DNA of 64,000 nt. Origin: Apus apus (taxonomy: Eukaryota; Chordata; Aves; Apodiformes; Apodidae). A model generated the notes under the pieces. It saw nothing but the letters and a program-made list of their open reading frames with translations. It searched no databases and was not told the DNA's origin. The translations under genes were made by a program, and so were the position numbers. The DNA lies in the NCBI RefSeq assembly GCF_020740795.1, contig NC_067312.1, positions 70,948,905 through 71,012,904 of the forward strand. Reading direction: 5' to 3'. Positions 29,201 to 39,722 of the stretch are shown piece by piece. How positions within the stretch are numbered: position 1 is the first letter of the stretch; each line of letters begins with the position of its first letter.

Positions 29201-32200
29201 GTGATACTGTTGTAGTAATTCCCTTATTAGAGGAAAATCTTCTGTGAAGAGAAGGGGAGAGAGATGTTTGGAACGTTTTTCTTTTGGCAGCTCTTGCTGT
29301 CCAGTTGCCATTGCATGGTTACGGGTCCTTGTAAACAAAATGTGTATGTACTTATCTGGCTTCAGTGCTCAGACTGTAAAGTCTCCCTGGCCTTCATTCA
29401 TAAAAGAGTTTCACTCTTTTTACACCTGGACCTGAGTGCTTGTGTAATTTAAGCATTAAGGAATCCCTTTGACCTCAAGTTCAACATTGTTTAAGGTCCA
29501 CATGTGCACAGTTACTGTTCTGGTCGTGGGACACACAGTCAACCTGAAGAGCAAAATTTTACTTGTTTATTTCTGAATGAGAAGAGTTAGATTTTTTTAA
29601 CTAGTATGTTGTTATTGATGTAAATAAAAATAAGGAATGAAAAACATGATAGTCTTAATTCAAGCACATAAAATACTTCTAGTATCATAATCGTGAGTGA
29701 AGGATTTTAATTTAAAAACAGACATCTGTTTCAGTAAATGTGGTAAAAAACTGTTGAAAAGGGAAGAGCATGTGAAGTCTTTATTAATTTCATCACTATT
29801 TCCATTTCCCCAAATGGAGGAGATTATGGAGGACATGTTTTATTTCTTTTTCTGACCTGATATCTGGGATTGTGAGCACTGCTGGGCAAATGTCTGAAAA
29901 GAATTGGTCCTGACCATGGTGTTTGGTGGTAGTATCCTGCATGAAAGTGTTTACACCCCTGCATGTAGTCAGTTTTGTAAAGACGCATCATGCAGACTGG
30001 ATTGAGGAGGAGGCAGTGTTGGGCACAGATCCCTTGCACTATCATAAATAGAGAGACCATAAATGTTATGATGGATGCTTGAAGGCAGTTTAATGTAGCA
30101 CTGGAGAAAACAGAAGCCATTACTACTGGAAGAGCTCCAGTTATGACAGAGAAAATAAATGGTGCTGTTACAAGAGATGTACTGACAACAAAATACCTGC
30201 TGGCTGGGGAAGAGCAGAGCACAGTAGAGATACCTACAGGCAATTACCCATTACCTGAAGTAATGATTATTTTCAATTTAAATTTGACATGGATAGTGTT
30301 TCCTATATGCACTGCTTGATAAAATTACATAATCCAATCTGACTGAAGTTTTATACTTAGTTATGCTTAGGAACTACCCAGTCTTTGCTATTGTTCATTT
30401 CTTAACACTTTGCTGTGCTATAGGCACAGAAGAGGGGGAAAAGTTAATTATTTATATCTTGACTCTTGATGATCCAATGAAGGATGAGTCAAGTTTCATT
30501 AGTAAAGGATGGTTGATCAAGCCTTCACCTCCCTGATGGACTTGACAGGAAGAGGCCTTCTTACACCACACAGAAAAAGCTGCTGCTTTACTCAAGTGTT
30601 TTTCAGTCCTCTGGGAGTCTGCAGCATTCATTTTTTCTGTTGTTGATGAGAACTCAGGTAGGCTATCTTACATAAACCTCAGTGGAGATGTTTAAGCTCA
30701 CCAGCTTAACCTCACAACCAAGGCAGCTCAGCACTTACACATGCATGGTTGTAGTTGCACAGCTAACAAATAGTAAGCTGTTGTGCTGCCAGCACTCAGC
30801 CACATTCAGTCTTGTGTAGCATTCCTAAACAGAATTACATTAATTTGCAAACTACTCAGTTAAAGCACTTCTGAAAGTGTTTGAGAAGGACTTTGGATTC
30901 ACTATACTGCAGCCACACAGCCTCCTCTCAGGGCATGCCATGAACAGCAGAATTGTGAGTTCCTTGCTTTTCCTGACTTCAGAGCTAATGTACAGGGACT
31001 GCTTACTATGGAGACAAGATAAGACACCATCTTCAGTTCTGGACTCATCAGCAGTGGTTACCAGCAAGGGCACCAATTAATGGCACTTTGATTGTGCAGA
31101 ACCTGGCAGCTGCATGTAGAGCTGTGGTACAAGAATGAGTCCTAGCAGCCACCAGCCTTCGCCAAATCTGAACTCGTGAGCTGGCAGTGACGTGGCTCAG
31201 TTGCACATTACCAATTCTGAAGTCATTCAGGGCTTTGATAACTCTTTTAGTTTTATTGGCAGCTCTCTGGTACTTCCTCCTGGAAGTTGCTGTGTCAGTG
31301 ATTTAACCTTGAGCATACGTTAAAGCTTTGTGAGGGTGCCATTAGTTACAAGATTTGGAGTTTGGGATTTGACTGAATCAGATCTGATACTCTTAAGAGT
31401 GTTTTCCTTGATGCTCAACAGCTCTTCTTCCCTGTCTCAGCCTTTTCCCATTGTAGAGGCTCTTGCTTGATGGGTCTTGGCTTAGAATTTCTTTAATCCC
31501 TTGTGCTTTTGTGTTTTTCCTATCAGTGTGTTACATATTCCTATCTGTCAGGTTTTGAATAAACAGCATGGCATTCTTGCATTTTCATGCCTTTTATTTA
31601 GGGCAAGAAAGATACATGCAGTGGGCTTTTTGATAAATTCTGACTTTGAGCACAACTGTTTTGCATGACATCATGCCTATGGACGTTCAGTGCTGAAGGA
31701 TCTTTGTAATAAGGAACTTGAGTTTCCTGGATTAGAGTTAAACAAGTAAGTGACAATGCTCAGTTTTAAAAAATGCGATATGGAAACCAAAGCAGCTCTT
31801 CCTGAATGTGCAGACATGCATCTTAGAGCACATGCCATTCTCAGAGCCTGGTCAAGGAGCAGCATGAGTTTAACTAAACCCCTGGATCATTTCATTGTTG
31901 CCATTCAAAATCTTGTGGATTATAGTGAGATTTACACCACTCTGGCCCAGCTGTTACTTCAGGATGTGTATGAAGCAACCCATGATCATTCAAAGAAATA
32001 CAGAGGCAAGCTAGGAAGAGGGCATGACTAACTAAGAACAAGTGTCCTCAGAGCCTCTGTATCAGCCTCTCCCTTTACATTTTCTGGATCCAGGGGGGAA
32101 GAAAGATCCTTTCCACCCATTCAAGAGGAATGGAGGAGAAATTGCAGGGACTTCACTGCTCTATCACATGCTTGTAAATCAAAGATCAGTGCCAACCATG

Positions 32201-35200
32201 GTGGGACCCAGGTTGTTACCCTGTGTAGCAAAGCACTCTGCTTTTCATATAGACATCTAATTGTTTATAGAGTTTGGGAATTGTGTTGCTCTGTCATTTT
32301 GAAAGAAGATGAAGAACTAAAAGAAGAAAGACTATAAAGTTAATAAGCTATTTAAAAAAAATGAAGACTGGCCTCCATTTGTCACTCAGTGGTGATTTGC
32401 TGAAGCAAGAAGTGCAGGATAGAATAAAATTCCCAGTGACAGGATGGTTGGAAATTACTTGAGGCTGAATATTCAGCTTTGGGAATTTCCTTTATGCCTT
32501 GTTCAGAGTGCTAAGTGACTTAAAGCCAAGATTATGTTCTCTGTTCTTTTTGGGAGTGTGTGCTGCCTCTTTACTCTCCTTCTTTGTGTAAGGGAGTTGG
32601 CTGAAATTGTGGCCCAATCTACTTTTTTTTTTTTCCTTTGCTTATTAGTTCTGTAAATATTGTTAGCTATATTTTTATCTTTTGTTTTTCCTTTTTAAAT
32701 CTTTGAGTAATACCTCACAAGCCTTGTCACAGTGTATGTATTTTCAAGAATTACTTGGAGACCTGATTTGATTAGATAATTAGAAATAATTTTTATTTCC
32801 AACTACCACATTTTCTCAATGGAACACAGCATTGTCACAGTTTGACTCAGAATCGACAACAACACTCTCAATCCCCTCCCACCCAGGTAGGGAAGGAGAG
32901 AGAGAAAAAGAGAGAGACTCTCTGGATTGAAAACTAAACTACACAGCTTTAGTTACACACTAATGATAAGAGAAAATACATACAATTATATACAAATTTG
33001 TTCAGGGATGTGCAAAAGCCTCTCGCCTCCCCCCACCCTCAGCAACTCCCACAGCATCTCCTGAGCTGGGAACAGGCCCGAAAAGTCCCAGAGCTGCTGG
33101 GGAGAGCGCAGAGTGATGAGGGTCAGGAGAGCTCCAGCCTGGGGGTCAGTGGTGATGGATGGACGGAGTCCTCCCTGGATGCTGGCCATGGATGGAAGAG
33201 AAGGGAAGAAGAAGCAGGAAGGAAGTTGCTTCTGTGATCTCTGACCTTCCTCTGAGCTTACATAGATACATGGAATGGAATATCTCTGGCCAGTTTTGCT
33301 GGCTTGTCTAACTCAGCCTCCTACGGGGGGGTCACAGATCTCCCTGTAGTGTCTGAGCCAGCAGAGTGAAGATGTGACCTTTAACACCCAGCAGTTAGAA
33401 GAACATTCCAGCCGTTACCAGCCCAAGTTGGAACACTTTGCTACTAGTTAGAAGAAAGCTTACTGAAGGAAAAAAAAATCAGTAAAAGTGGCTTCATCCT
33501 GGCTCAAACCAGGACAAGCATCAATTCATTTTTACTAACAGCAAATGGTAGCATTCTTGTGCTAGTTATCTGTTTGCAGTGCAGTGTAAAACAAAGCTTT
33601 CAGAACATTATTTTTTGTATGTTCTGAAGCTCTGGAAGTTTCTTAAAGTTCTATTAGACATAAGATGATTGATCCTCATGAGTACATTTTCAGTACATTT
33701 CAGGAGAACCCAGCGTCCTTCAGCTGTAAGAGACCCTGTAAGAGACCCTGTTTAATATTTAATACAGAACACAGCCTGTTTGCTGAACATGACAGTCCAG
33801 GATTTGTTTTTAGGCACGGAGTTGGAGAAGGGGATTTTAGTGTCTAGCAGGAAGACTTACTCTGAGCATCTTCTCTTCAGTGCAGGCAGTTTACTACATG
33901 GTAAGATAAAATGCCATTGCAGGACCAGGGGAGTCTGGCTACAGCTTTGACAAGGAAAATCTTGTGTCAGAGCATAAATTTAGTATTTCTTCTTCTTTGC
34001 CATTGAGAAGCACAAGAAGCACATCTGAGGAAAAGGGTCTTTGCCCAGAATAAAACACCCATCATGTTAATCCTTGTAGTCAGTCTCTGCCGAGGCTCTG
34101 ATGGGTAGCACAGCACAGTGGGCCAGACTGACATGGCTGAACAGGAGCCCTATGCAGAATGGTGATCCTGCTGTTATCTCCATTGGGGTCCACACTTGCA
34201 TGTCCCAACCCTTCTGTCTTACCTTGTGTGCTTCTCAGCTCTGGCAGAGTACTGGGCTTAGGAATGTCCAAGCACAGTCTGTAATAAGCTGTAAACAGGC
34301 TGTCATGAGGCTTCATAGTTGACATCTTGTCTGGGATCCCTTTCTAGCCATTCACTGCTCTGCTGTTATGTCCCCTGTTGTGTATGGGGATGAGGTAGGG
34401 TTTGTTTATTTTGATGCAGAAGTAGAAGCAGTGACCTCAGCAGCATTAAAGGAAAATCACTTCCTTAGGGCATGGTGCATAAGACAGTCAGCTATGCTGA
34501 TCTTGTGGTATCACCCATATAAGAGCTGATGAGATCACTGTTATGGCTTTGCATTGGGTGCAAGCTTGATTAAGTCAGAACATGTATTCTGTTGAAGTGC
34601 TGGATGGAGATGAAGCTTTATGGAGCATTGGATTGAGTTTTCAGCAGCACCGTGTGCAGGGTGAAGGAGGAGGGGAAGGGACAAAGCCTTTTCATGTTGT
34701 AGGGTGTGTGTCTGACTGTTAAGTTTACTGCCACTAAATTATCTTCTTTTTTTCCTCAGGGTAGTGTTGACTGGGCTTCTTGAAGAACAGCTGTTTTCGA
34801 ACATTTTTCCTGTAAATAGCCTAGAATGAGGATATGCCACCTAGTGGAAATTAATGTCACTTTGAGGGCTCTTCCTTCTTGCTCCCCCTCACAGGCTCCA
34901 AATGAAACTGTGTTTACTTCTCAACACCATAGAATCATAGAATGTCTTGGGTTGGAAGGGACCTAGAAAGGTCATCTAGTCCAACTCCCCAACAATAAGC
35001 AGGGACATCTCACACTAGAACAGATTGCTCAGAGCCCCATCAAGCCTGACCTTGAATGTCTCCAGGGATGGGGCCTCCACCACCTGTCTAGGCAACCTGT
35101 TCCAGTGATCCACCACCCTCATATTAAAGAACTTTTTCCTAATGCCCAATCTAAATCTACCCTTTTCTAGCTTGAAACCATTACTCCTTGTGCTATTGTT

Positions 35201-38187
35201 ACATGCCCATGTGAACACCTCTTCCCCTGCCTTCTTATAGGCCCCTTTCAGGTACTAGAAGGTCACTATAAGGTTGCTCTAGAGTCTTCTTCAGGCTGAA
35301 CAACCCCAACTCCCTCAGTCTGTCCTCAGAAAAGAGGTGAATCAGCCCTCAGATAATTTTCATTGCCTTCCTCTGAACACGTTCCAACAGGTCCACATCC
35401 TTCTTGTGTTGAGGCCACCAGAGCTGAACACAGTACTCCAGGTGAGGTCTCACCAGGGCAGAATAGAGGGGCAGAATCACCTCTCTCACCCTCCTGGCCA
35501 CACTTCTTTTGATAAAGCCCAAGATGTGGTTGGCCCCCTGGTCTGCAATTGCACTTTGGTGGCTCATGTCCAGCTTTTGATCCACTAGTGCCCCCAGGTC
35601 CTTTTCCACAGGGCTGCTCTCAAGTGTGACCTCCCCCAGCCTGTATTCATATCTTGGGTTACCTCTGCCCAGGTGCAGGACTCTGCACTTGGCCTTGTTG
35701 AACCTCATGAGGTTCACCAGGGCCCACTTCTCCAGCTTGCCCAGGTCCCTCTGGATGGCATCCCATCCTTCTGGTGTATCGACCACACCACCCAGCTTGT
35801 GTGTCATCAGCAAACTTGCTGGGGGTGCTCTCGATGCCACTCTCAATATCACTAATGAAGATATTAAACAACCCTGGTCCCAGCACTGACCTCTGAGGGA
35901 CACCACTTGGCACTGTTTTCCATTTGGACTTAGAGCCATTAACCACTACCCTCTGGATGTGACCATCCAGCCAGTTCCTTATCCACTGAATAGTCCACCC
36001 ACCAAACCCCTATCTCTTCAACTTAGAGAGAAGGATGTTGTGGGGGACCATGTCACAGGCCTTGCAGAAGTCCGGATAGATGACATCCATAGTCTTCCCT
36101 TGTCCATTGATGCAGTCACTCCATTGCAGAAAGCCAGTAGGTTGGTCAGGCTGGATTTGCCCCTGGTAAAGCTGTCTTGGCTGTCCTGGATCACCTCCTT
36201 GTCCTCCACGAGCCTTAGCATGTCTTCTATGAGGATCTGTTCCATGATCTTCCCAGGCACAGAGGGTGATAGGTCGGTAATGCCCAGGGTCCTCCTTTCT
36301 ACCCTTTTTGAATATGGGCATAACATCTCCTTTCTTCCAGTCACCAGGGACTTCCCTGACTGCCATGACTTTTCAAATATCATGGACAGTGGCTTGGCAA
36401 CTACATCCACCAGTTCCTTCAGGACTCTGGGATGTCTCTCATCAGGTCACATGGACTTGTATATCTTCAGGTTCCTTACATAGTCACAGACCTTGTCCTT
36501 ACTTACAGTGGCAGGGACTTGGTCTGCCTGGTCTCCATCCTGTGGGCCATCACCTTGAGAGCCATGAAGAGAGGGGTTGCCAGTGAAGACTGAGGCAAAA
36601 AAGTTGTTGAAAATCTCAGCTTTCTCCTTATCTTTTGTTACTAGCTCACCACTTGCTCATTAGGGGGGGGCACTTTTTTTAACCTTCCTTTTCTGGTTTA
36701 CATACATTTGGAAGCTCTTCTTGTTTTTCTTTACAACCCTGGCTATATTCAGCTCCACTTGGGCCTTGGTCTTCCCGACCTTGTCCATACACAACCAGGC
36801 AGTGTCCCTGTACTCTTCCCAGGATACCTGTCCCCCCTTCCACTGCCTGTGTAGTTCCATCTTGCCTTTAATTTGACCAGCAGGTCTCAACTCAGCCATT
36901 CTGGTCTTTTGCCTTCCTTGCCTGATTTCCTACCCCTGGGGATTGAGATCTCTTACACTCTATGGAAAGCATCCTTAAAGATCTGCCAGCTCTGTTCTTC
37001 TCCCTTGTCCCTGAGGGCCATTTCCCATGGGGTCCTAACTCCTTGAAGAGCTGGAAGTTTGCTTTCCTAAAATTCAGAGACCTGACTATCCTTTCTCATC
37101 TGCCTCATACCCCTTAGGACAGTGAACTGCACTAGTGCATGGTCACTGCAGCCCAGGCTGCCTTCAACTTTGATCTCCCTGATGAGTACACTGGCATTTG
37201 TGACCATCAGGTCCAATAATGCATCTCCCCGCGTAGGACTGTCAATTTCTGGACTTAAGAAGTTGTCATCATGGCACTTAACAGTTTGAGCAGATACAAG
37301 GATAAGGGGCCAAGATTCTTAAATAACTTTTCCATGGTGCAGTTTTGTTTTATGTATTACATTTGATTGGATACTTGTTCACACAAGTAGCTTTCCCTAC
37401 TTGCATTCAGGTACTGCTGATAAAATAACTTGAGTTACTTTAGGAAAACATTACGTTTTAACCAAGATGGTGGCATAGCCTGGTCAGTGATCCTATTTCC
37501 ATTTTAAGATAGGAGAATATGGTCTCAAGTATTAATTTCTTAATGACTATCAGTAGAAAAGCAAAGTGGGTTAGAATCTGAACTGACAGAAGTTGCATCA
37601 AAGATTAATTGGCCCCTGCTTTGTCTTCTTCAAGAACAAATGGTGTAATTCCTGTTTTCTTCTTGCATAGTAAAACAACAGATATTCTCTCATAGGAGCA
37701 CCCATTGCTTGGGCAGCCATTTTTTGTTCTGCACCCCTGCCGGACTAATGAATTCATGTCTTCTGTACTGACTGGTTCACGGAAGCAAAACAGGTGAGAA
37801 GCACTGCTGTGCCTTGCAAGCCTTTATGCAATGCAGGTGAAGTAAATGAGCCAGAAATGGAGGTGGTCAAAACAACTTCCCTGGTCCAAATAGAGTAAGA
37901 TTCTTGATTGCCACCTAGGGGCTGAAAGTTAAAATACATTTGATAAAGTGAAGAAGTAGCGCCATCTGAAGTTATTATATGACTGTCAAGTGTGTCTGCA
38001 GTTCAGCAGAACCTGGGATAATATGTTTATGGTGCTTTCTTGTTGTTTGTTTATTTTCCCTAGATACACAAATTACATTATATTGTGGCTCAGTACTGTA
38101 GGCCCAGTGGTGGGTCTCAATCTGCCTCTGAGTTATGCAAGACTAGCACCCAAGCAGAATACAAATGCTGATTCAGTTGAAAGGTAA
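8084..38187 (+). CDS. ATG10: ATG10, E2-like autophagy conjugating enzyme (3' part, 4 coding exons)
   Basis: Spliced CDS: 8084-8210, 15803-15900, 37696-37793, 38064-38187. All junctions are AG/GT and the phases fit (phase 1 after the first exon, 0 after the second, 2 after the third), giving 148 uninterrupted residues. ATG10 accepts ATG12 from ATG7 and transfers it to ATG5 in the cytosol, a step needed for LC3 lipidation and phagophore growth. The segments [30 protein letters not shown] and [13 protein letters not shown] are, from memory, near-identical to vertebrate ATG10. Vertebrate ATG10 has about 220 residues, so roughly 75 N-terminal residues are missing; counting back places the HPC cysteine close to human Cys166. 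I searched 1-8083 by eye for the upstream exons and did not find them. The gene converges on RPS23, as in mammals. Identification is very secure; the exact C-terminus is less so because the stop lies in a donor-like site. Confidence 0.95.
8211..15802 (+). other. ATG10 intron
   Basis: 7.6-kb intron with GTAAGA donor and CACCCCTCACAG acceptor. It contains a TTTGA microsatellite at 13804-13835, an imperfect 20-bp duplication (TTTTCCTCTATTC.TAGTCTA) near 11716-11756, and no recognised transposon. Three overlapping open frames at 13182-13725 are treated as unproven (see findings). Confidence 0.85.
13804..13835. repeat. (TTTGA)n microsatellite
   Basis: About six uninterrupted copies of the pentamer TTTGA inside an ATG10 intron. 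It is likely length-polymorphic. Confidence 0.95.
15803..15900 (+). CDS. ATG10: ATG10 exon with the GPWDTITQQ motif
   Basis: 98 nt: two bases that complete an Asp codon with the preceding exon, then 32 codons ([18 protein letters not shown] through GPWDTITQQ). The acceptor is CTCACAG and the donor GTGAGA. The human segment, as I recall it, differs at only about a third of positions. The exon just upstream of the catalytic loop is separated from it by a 21.8-kb intron. Confidence 0.94.
23446..23557 (-). mobile_element. CR1 LINE 3'-end fragment
   Basis: Begins CATAGAATCATAGGATGG and continues through the conserved CR1 tail (TCATCTAGTTCCAACCCCCC, then GGGACACCTCTCACTAGATC). Read on + it is the complement of a CR1 3' end, so the element lies on the - strand. 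Only about 110 bp remain, typical of severe 5' truncation. There is no coding capacity. Confidence 0.95.
32828..33521 (-). mobile_element. Solo LTR of an endogenous retrovirus with 5-bp target duplication
   Basis: The LTR proper is 32833-33516 (684 bp), bounded on both sides by the 5-bp direct repeat AGCAT (32828-32832 and 33517-33521). On the - strand it begins TGTCCTGGTTTGAGCCAGG and ends AGTCAAACTGTGACA, so it has the TG...CA ends and short TGTC/GACA inverted termini expected of an LTR. The TGTCCTGGTTTGAGCC start is common among avian ERV LTRs. A TATA-like TATGTAAG is present on the - strand. No internal retroviral sequence or coding remnant is attached, so it is a solo LTR left by LTR-LTR recombination. 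The 5-bp duplication fits ERV1- or ERVL-type integration; the class is not settled. The open frames inside it are not genes. Confidence 0.88.
33724..33750. repeat. Short tandem duplication (12 bp x 2.25)
   Basis: CTGTAAGAGACC is repeated twice in a row plus three bases. A small local duplication inside the ATG10 intron. Confidence 0.85.
34928..37277 (-). mobile_element. CR1 LINE, 5'-truncated and frameshifted (2.35 kb)
   Basis: The 3' end, CATAGAATCATAGAATG at 34928, is followed on the - strand by most of ORF2 read backwards. The C-terminal region ([19 protein letters not shown]) lies at 35015-35218. The RT palm with FADDT and a [17 protein letters not shown] box lies at about 35700-35940. 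The RT fingers ([28 protein letters not shown]) lie at 36010-36410. The linker between endonuclease and RT is at 36660-36899, and the last part of the endonuclease runs to about 37277. These pieces sit in different frames with stops between them, so the element is dead. No target duplication was seen, as is usual for CR1. The 5' edge was judged by loss of resemblance and may be off by tens of bases. Confidence 0.95.
37696..37793 (+). CDS. ATG10: ATG10 catalytic exon (HPC cysteine)
   Basis: 98 nt: 32 codons plus two bases. It encodes [15 protein letters not shown] followed by [10 protein letters not shown]. The Cys codon TGC at 37738-37740 is the thioester-forming residue (human Cys166 by count), and the HPC context is diagnostic for ATG10. 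The acceptor is CTCTCATAG and the donor GTGAGA. The ATG at 37756 inside the exon is a normal internal Met. The active site is intact, so the gene looks functional. Confidence 0.95.
38064..38187 (+). CDS. ATG10: ATG10 terminal coding exon
   Basis: Starts after TTTTCCCTAG; its first base completes an Arg codon. It encodes [14 protein letters not shown], then [12 protein letters not shown] and a divergent tail ending NADSVER, with TAA at 38185-38187. The [13 protein letters not shown] block is strongly conserved in ATG10; the tail varies among vertebrates. The stop overlaps the sequence AAAG-GTAAGAG, a good splice donor (GT at 38184-38185), so a longer isoform with another last exon is possible. 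Downstream, ATTAAA at about 38223 and 38505 are weak poly(A) signals; I saw no nearby AATAAA. Confidence 0.9.
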
Positions 38188-39722
38188 GAGAAGATGAAAT
38201 AATTCTCCCTTCCTCCTATGAAATTAAAAAGATCAGATGCATAACTGCAAAAACATTATCTTCTCCTTTGAAGCTCTTGGTTCAGTTCATTTAGGACTTA
38301 CCTTTCAGTCTTTGTTAACATGGCTGCCCTATTGCTATACTTACTTTGCAAAGAAAATTTGTGCTTGGCACATTGCTGACACCCTTCATGACTGTCAGAA
38401 GGTCCCTGATGTCCTGGGGTCTTTCTCAGGTGTGTAAAAGCATTTTGAGGTGGTCCCTCCAACACATGGTTGGTTGGTGGTGTGATCTGTCGTAATTCTG
38501 CTACAATTAAATACATTTCATCTCTGTTTTTCTGTTTGATGTGTCCAGACCTCTGAGCTGAAGGATAGATTGATGGTTCGCTCTAGTAAAGCTACTGCAA
38601 ATGAAATCAAGTAAAGGAATCCTTCCTGAATGGTAAGCAGTGCAGTGTGGAAAGGTGACTGTTCATGGCTCCTTCCCTGGTTACAATGGAAGACCTAAGA
38701 GTTGGCTGCAGTTTTGACAACTTTCAAGTACCACCAAGACTTGAACACACTTGTGATTTCATCATCCCCTTGAAATCACTCCTTTCCTACGTCTGTTTTG
38801 CCGTGGTTTTGACCTTAGTTAGACTGCAAACAGATGCACAAATCTATGGTTCCTTGATGCACAGTTGAGATAGGGGCTTTGGATCTACTGAACTTATCCA
38901 CTAATAATCATATATCTAGAAAATCTGCACCATCTGTGAGGATATGTTCAGCAAAAGTCTTGTAAGATATGGTTGAAGCTTGTGGCTGTCAGTTTATGGT
39001 GTGAGACTTCTTCACCTCGGGACCACCTTCTCCACCACAGCTTTATGCACGGACCATCCTTGTGTTCCACACCACACGCAGAACATCCTGATCCCAGGAC
39101 TGAATAATACTTTGCTGAGAATATTTTGTGTATGTCATGCTTCAGGGCAAAATAGGATCAGGACTGTAGACAAGCAAAGTACTTACAGTCAACATCTGAC
39201 TAAGCATGTACAGTTGCAGAGTTCAAGGTGCCTAATGCTATTGTATGAAAACATCTGGCTTTCCCGTGCTTCACTGCCTCCAAAGGAAGCTTTGCCATAC
39301 CCTGGGGGAGTTACTGTTGTAGTCAATTAGTATTCTCATTGTAGTAGTAAGTTGTTCACAGGTTTGTTCCCTACCCTGCTGTCTTTACGCAAACCTCCCT
39401 GGACAGCTCTTGAATTTTGAGCAAGTATGAATTGCCTAGTAGTGCAAGAAGTGAAGAACAGTGAAGGTCAGAAGTGAAGGTTAGAAGTACCTTCCATACA
39501 AGTCGTCTTGACTTCTTACCTAATCACATTTTATTTTCAGTATAAACCAAATCACAAGTCCTGAGCAGTTGAGCTGGAATTACAGATTCTGCTTTATATG
39601 GTCAGCAAAATGTCACTTGCATCCAGAGTCCCAACATATGCCATATCAGTGCTGGAAATGCAAAATGCATCAGGTTTCAGGTTCTGGGTTTTTAGATATT
39701 TTGATTGGTTGCATATTTTTAA

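Larger units (their letters stand above)
15901..37695 (+). other. ATG10 large intron (21.8 kb)
   Basis: Donor GTGAGA at 15901; acceptor TATTCTCTCATAG ending at 37695. It holds a CR1 fragment (23446-23557), a solo LTR (32833-33516) and a long CR1 (34928-37277), all inserted in the orientation opposite to ATG10. The remainder, including 15901-23445 and 23558-32827, is unique-looking AT-rich DNA in which I see no exon. A hydrophobic antisense open frame at 29824-30243 is discussed in the findings. Confidence 0.85.

Noticed and set aside
35349-36483. Several open frames up to 196 codons
   Set aside because: They are pieces or antisense shadows of the decayed CR1 reverse transcriptase, not host genes.
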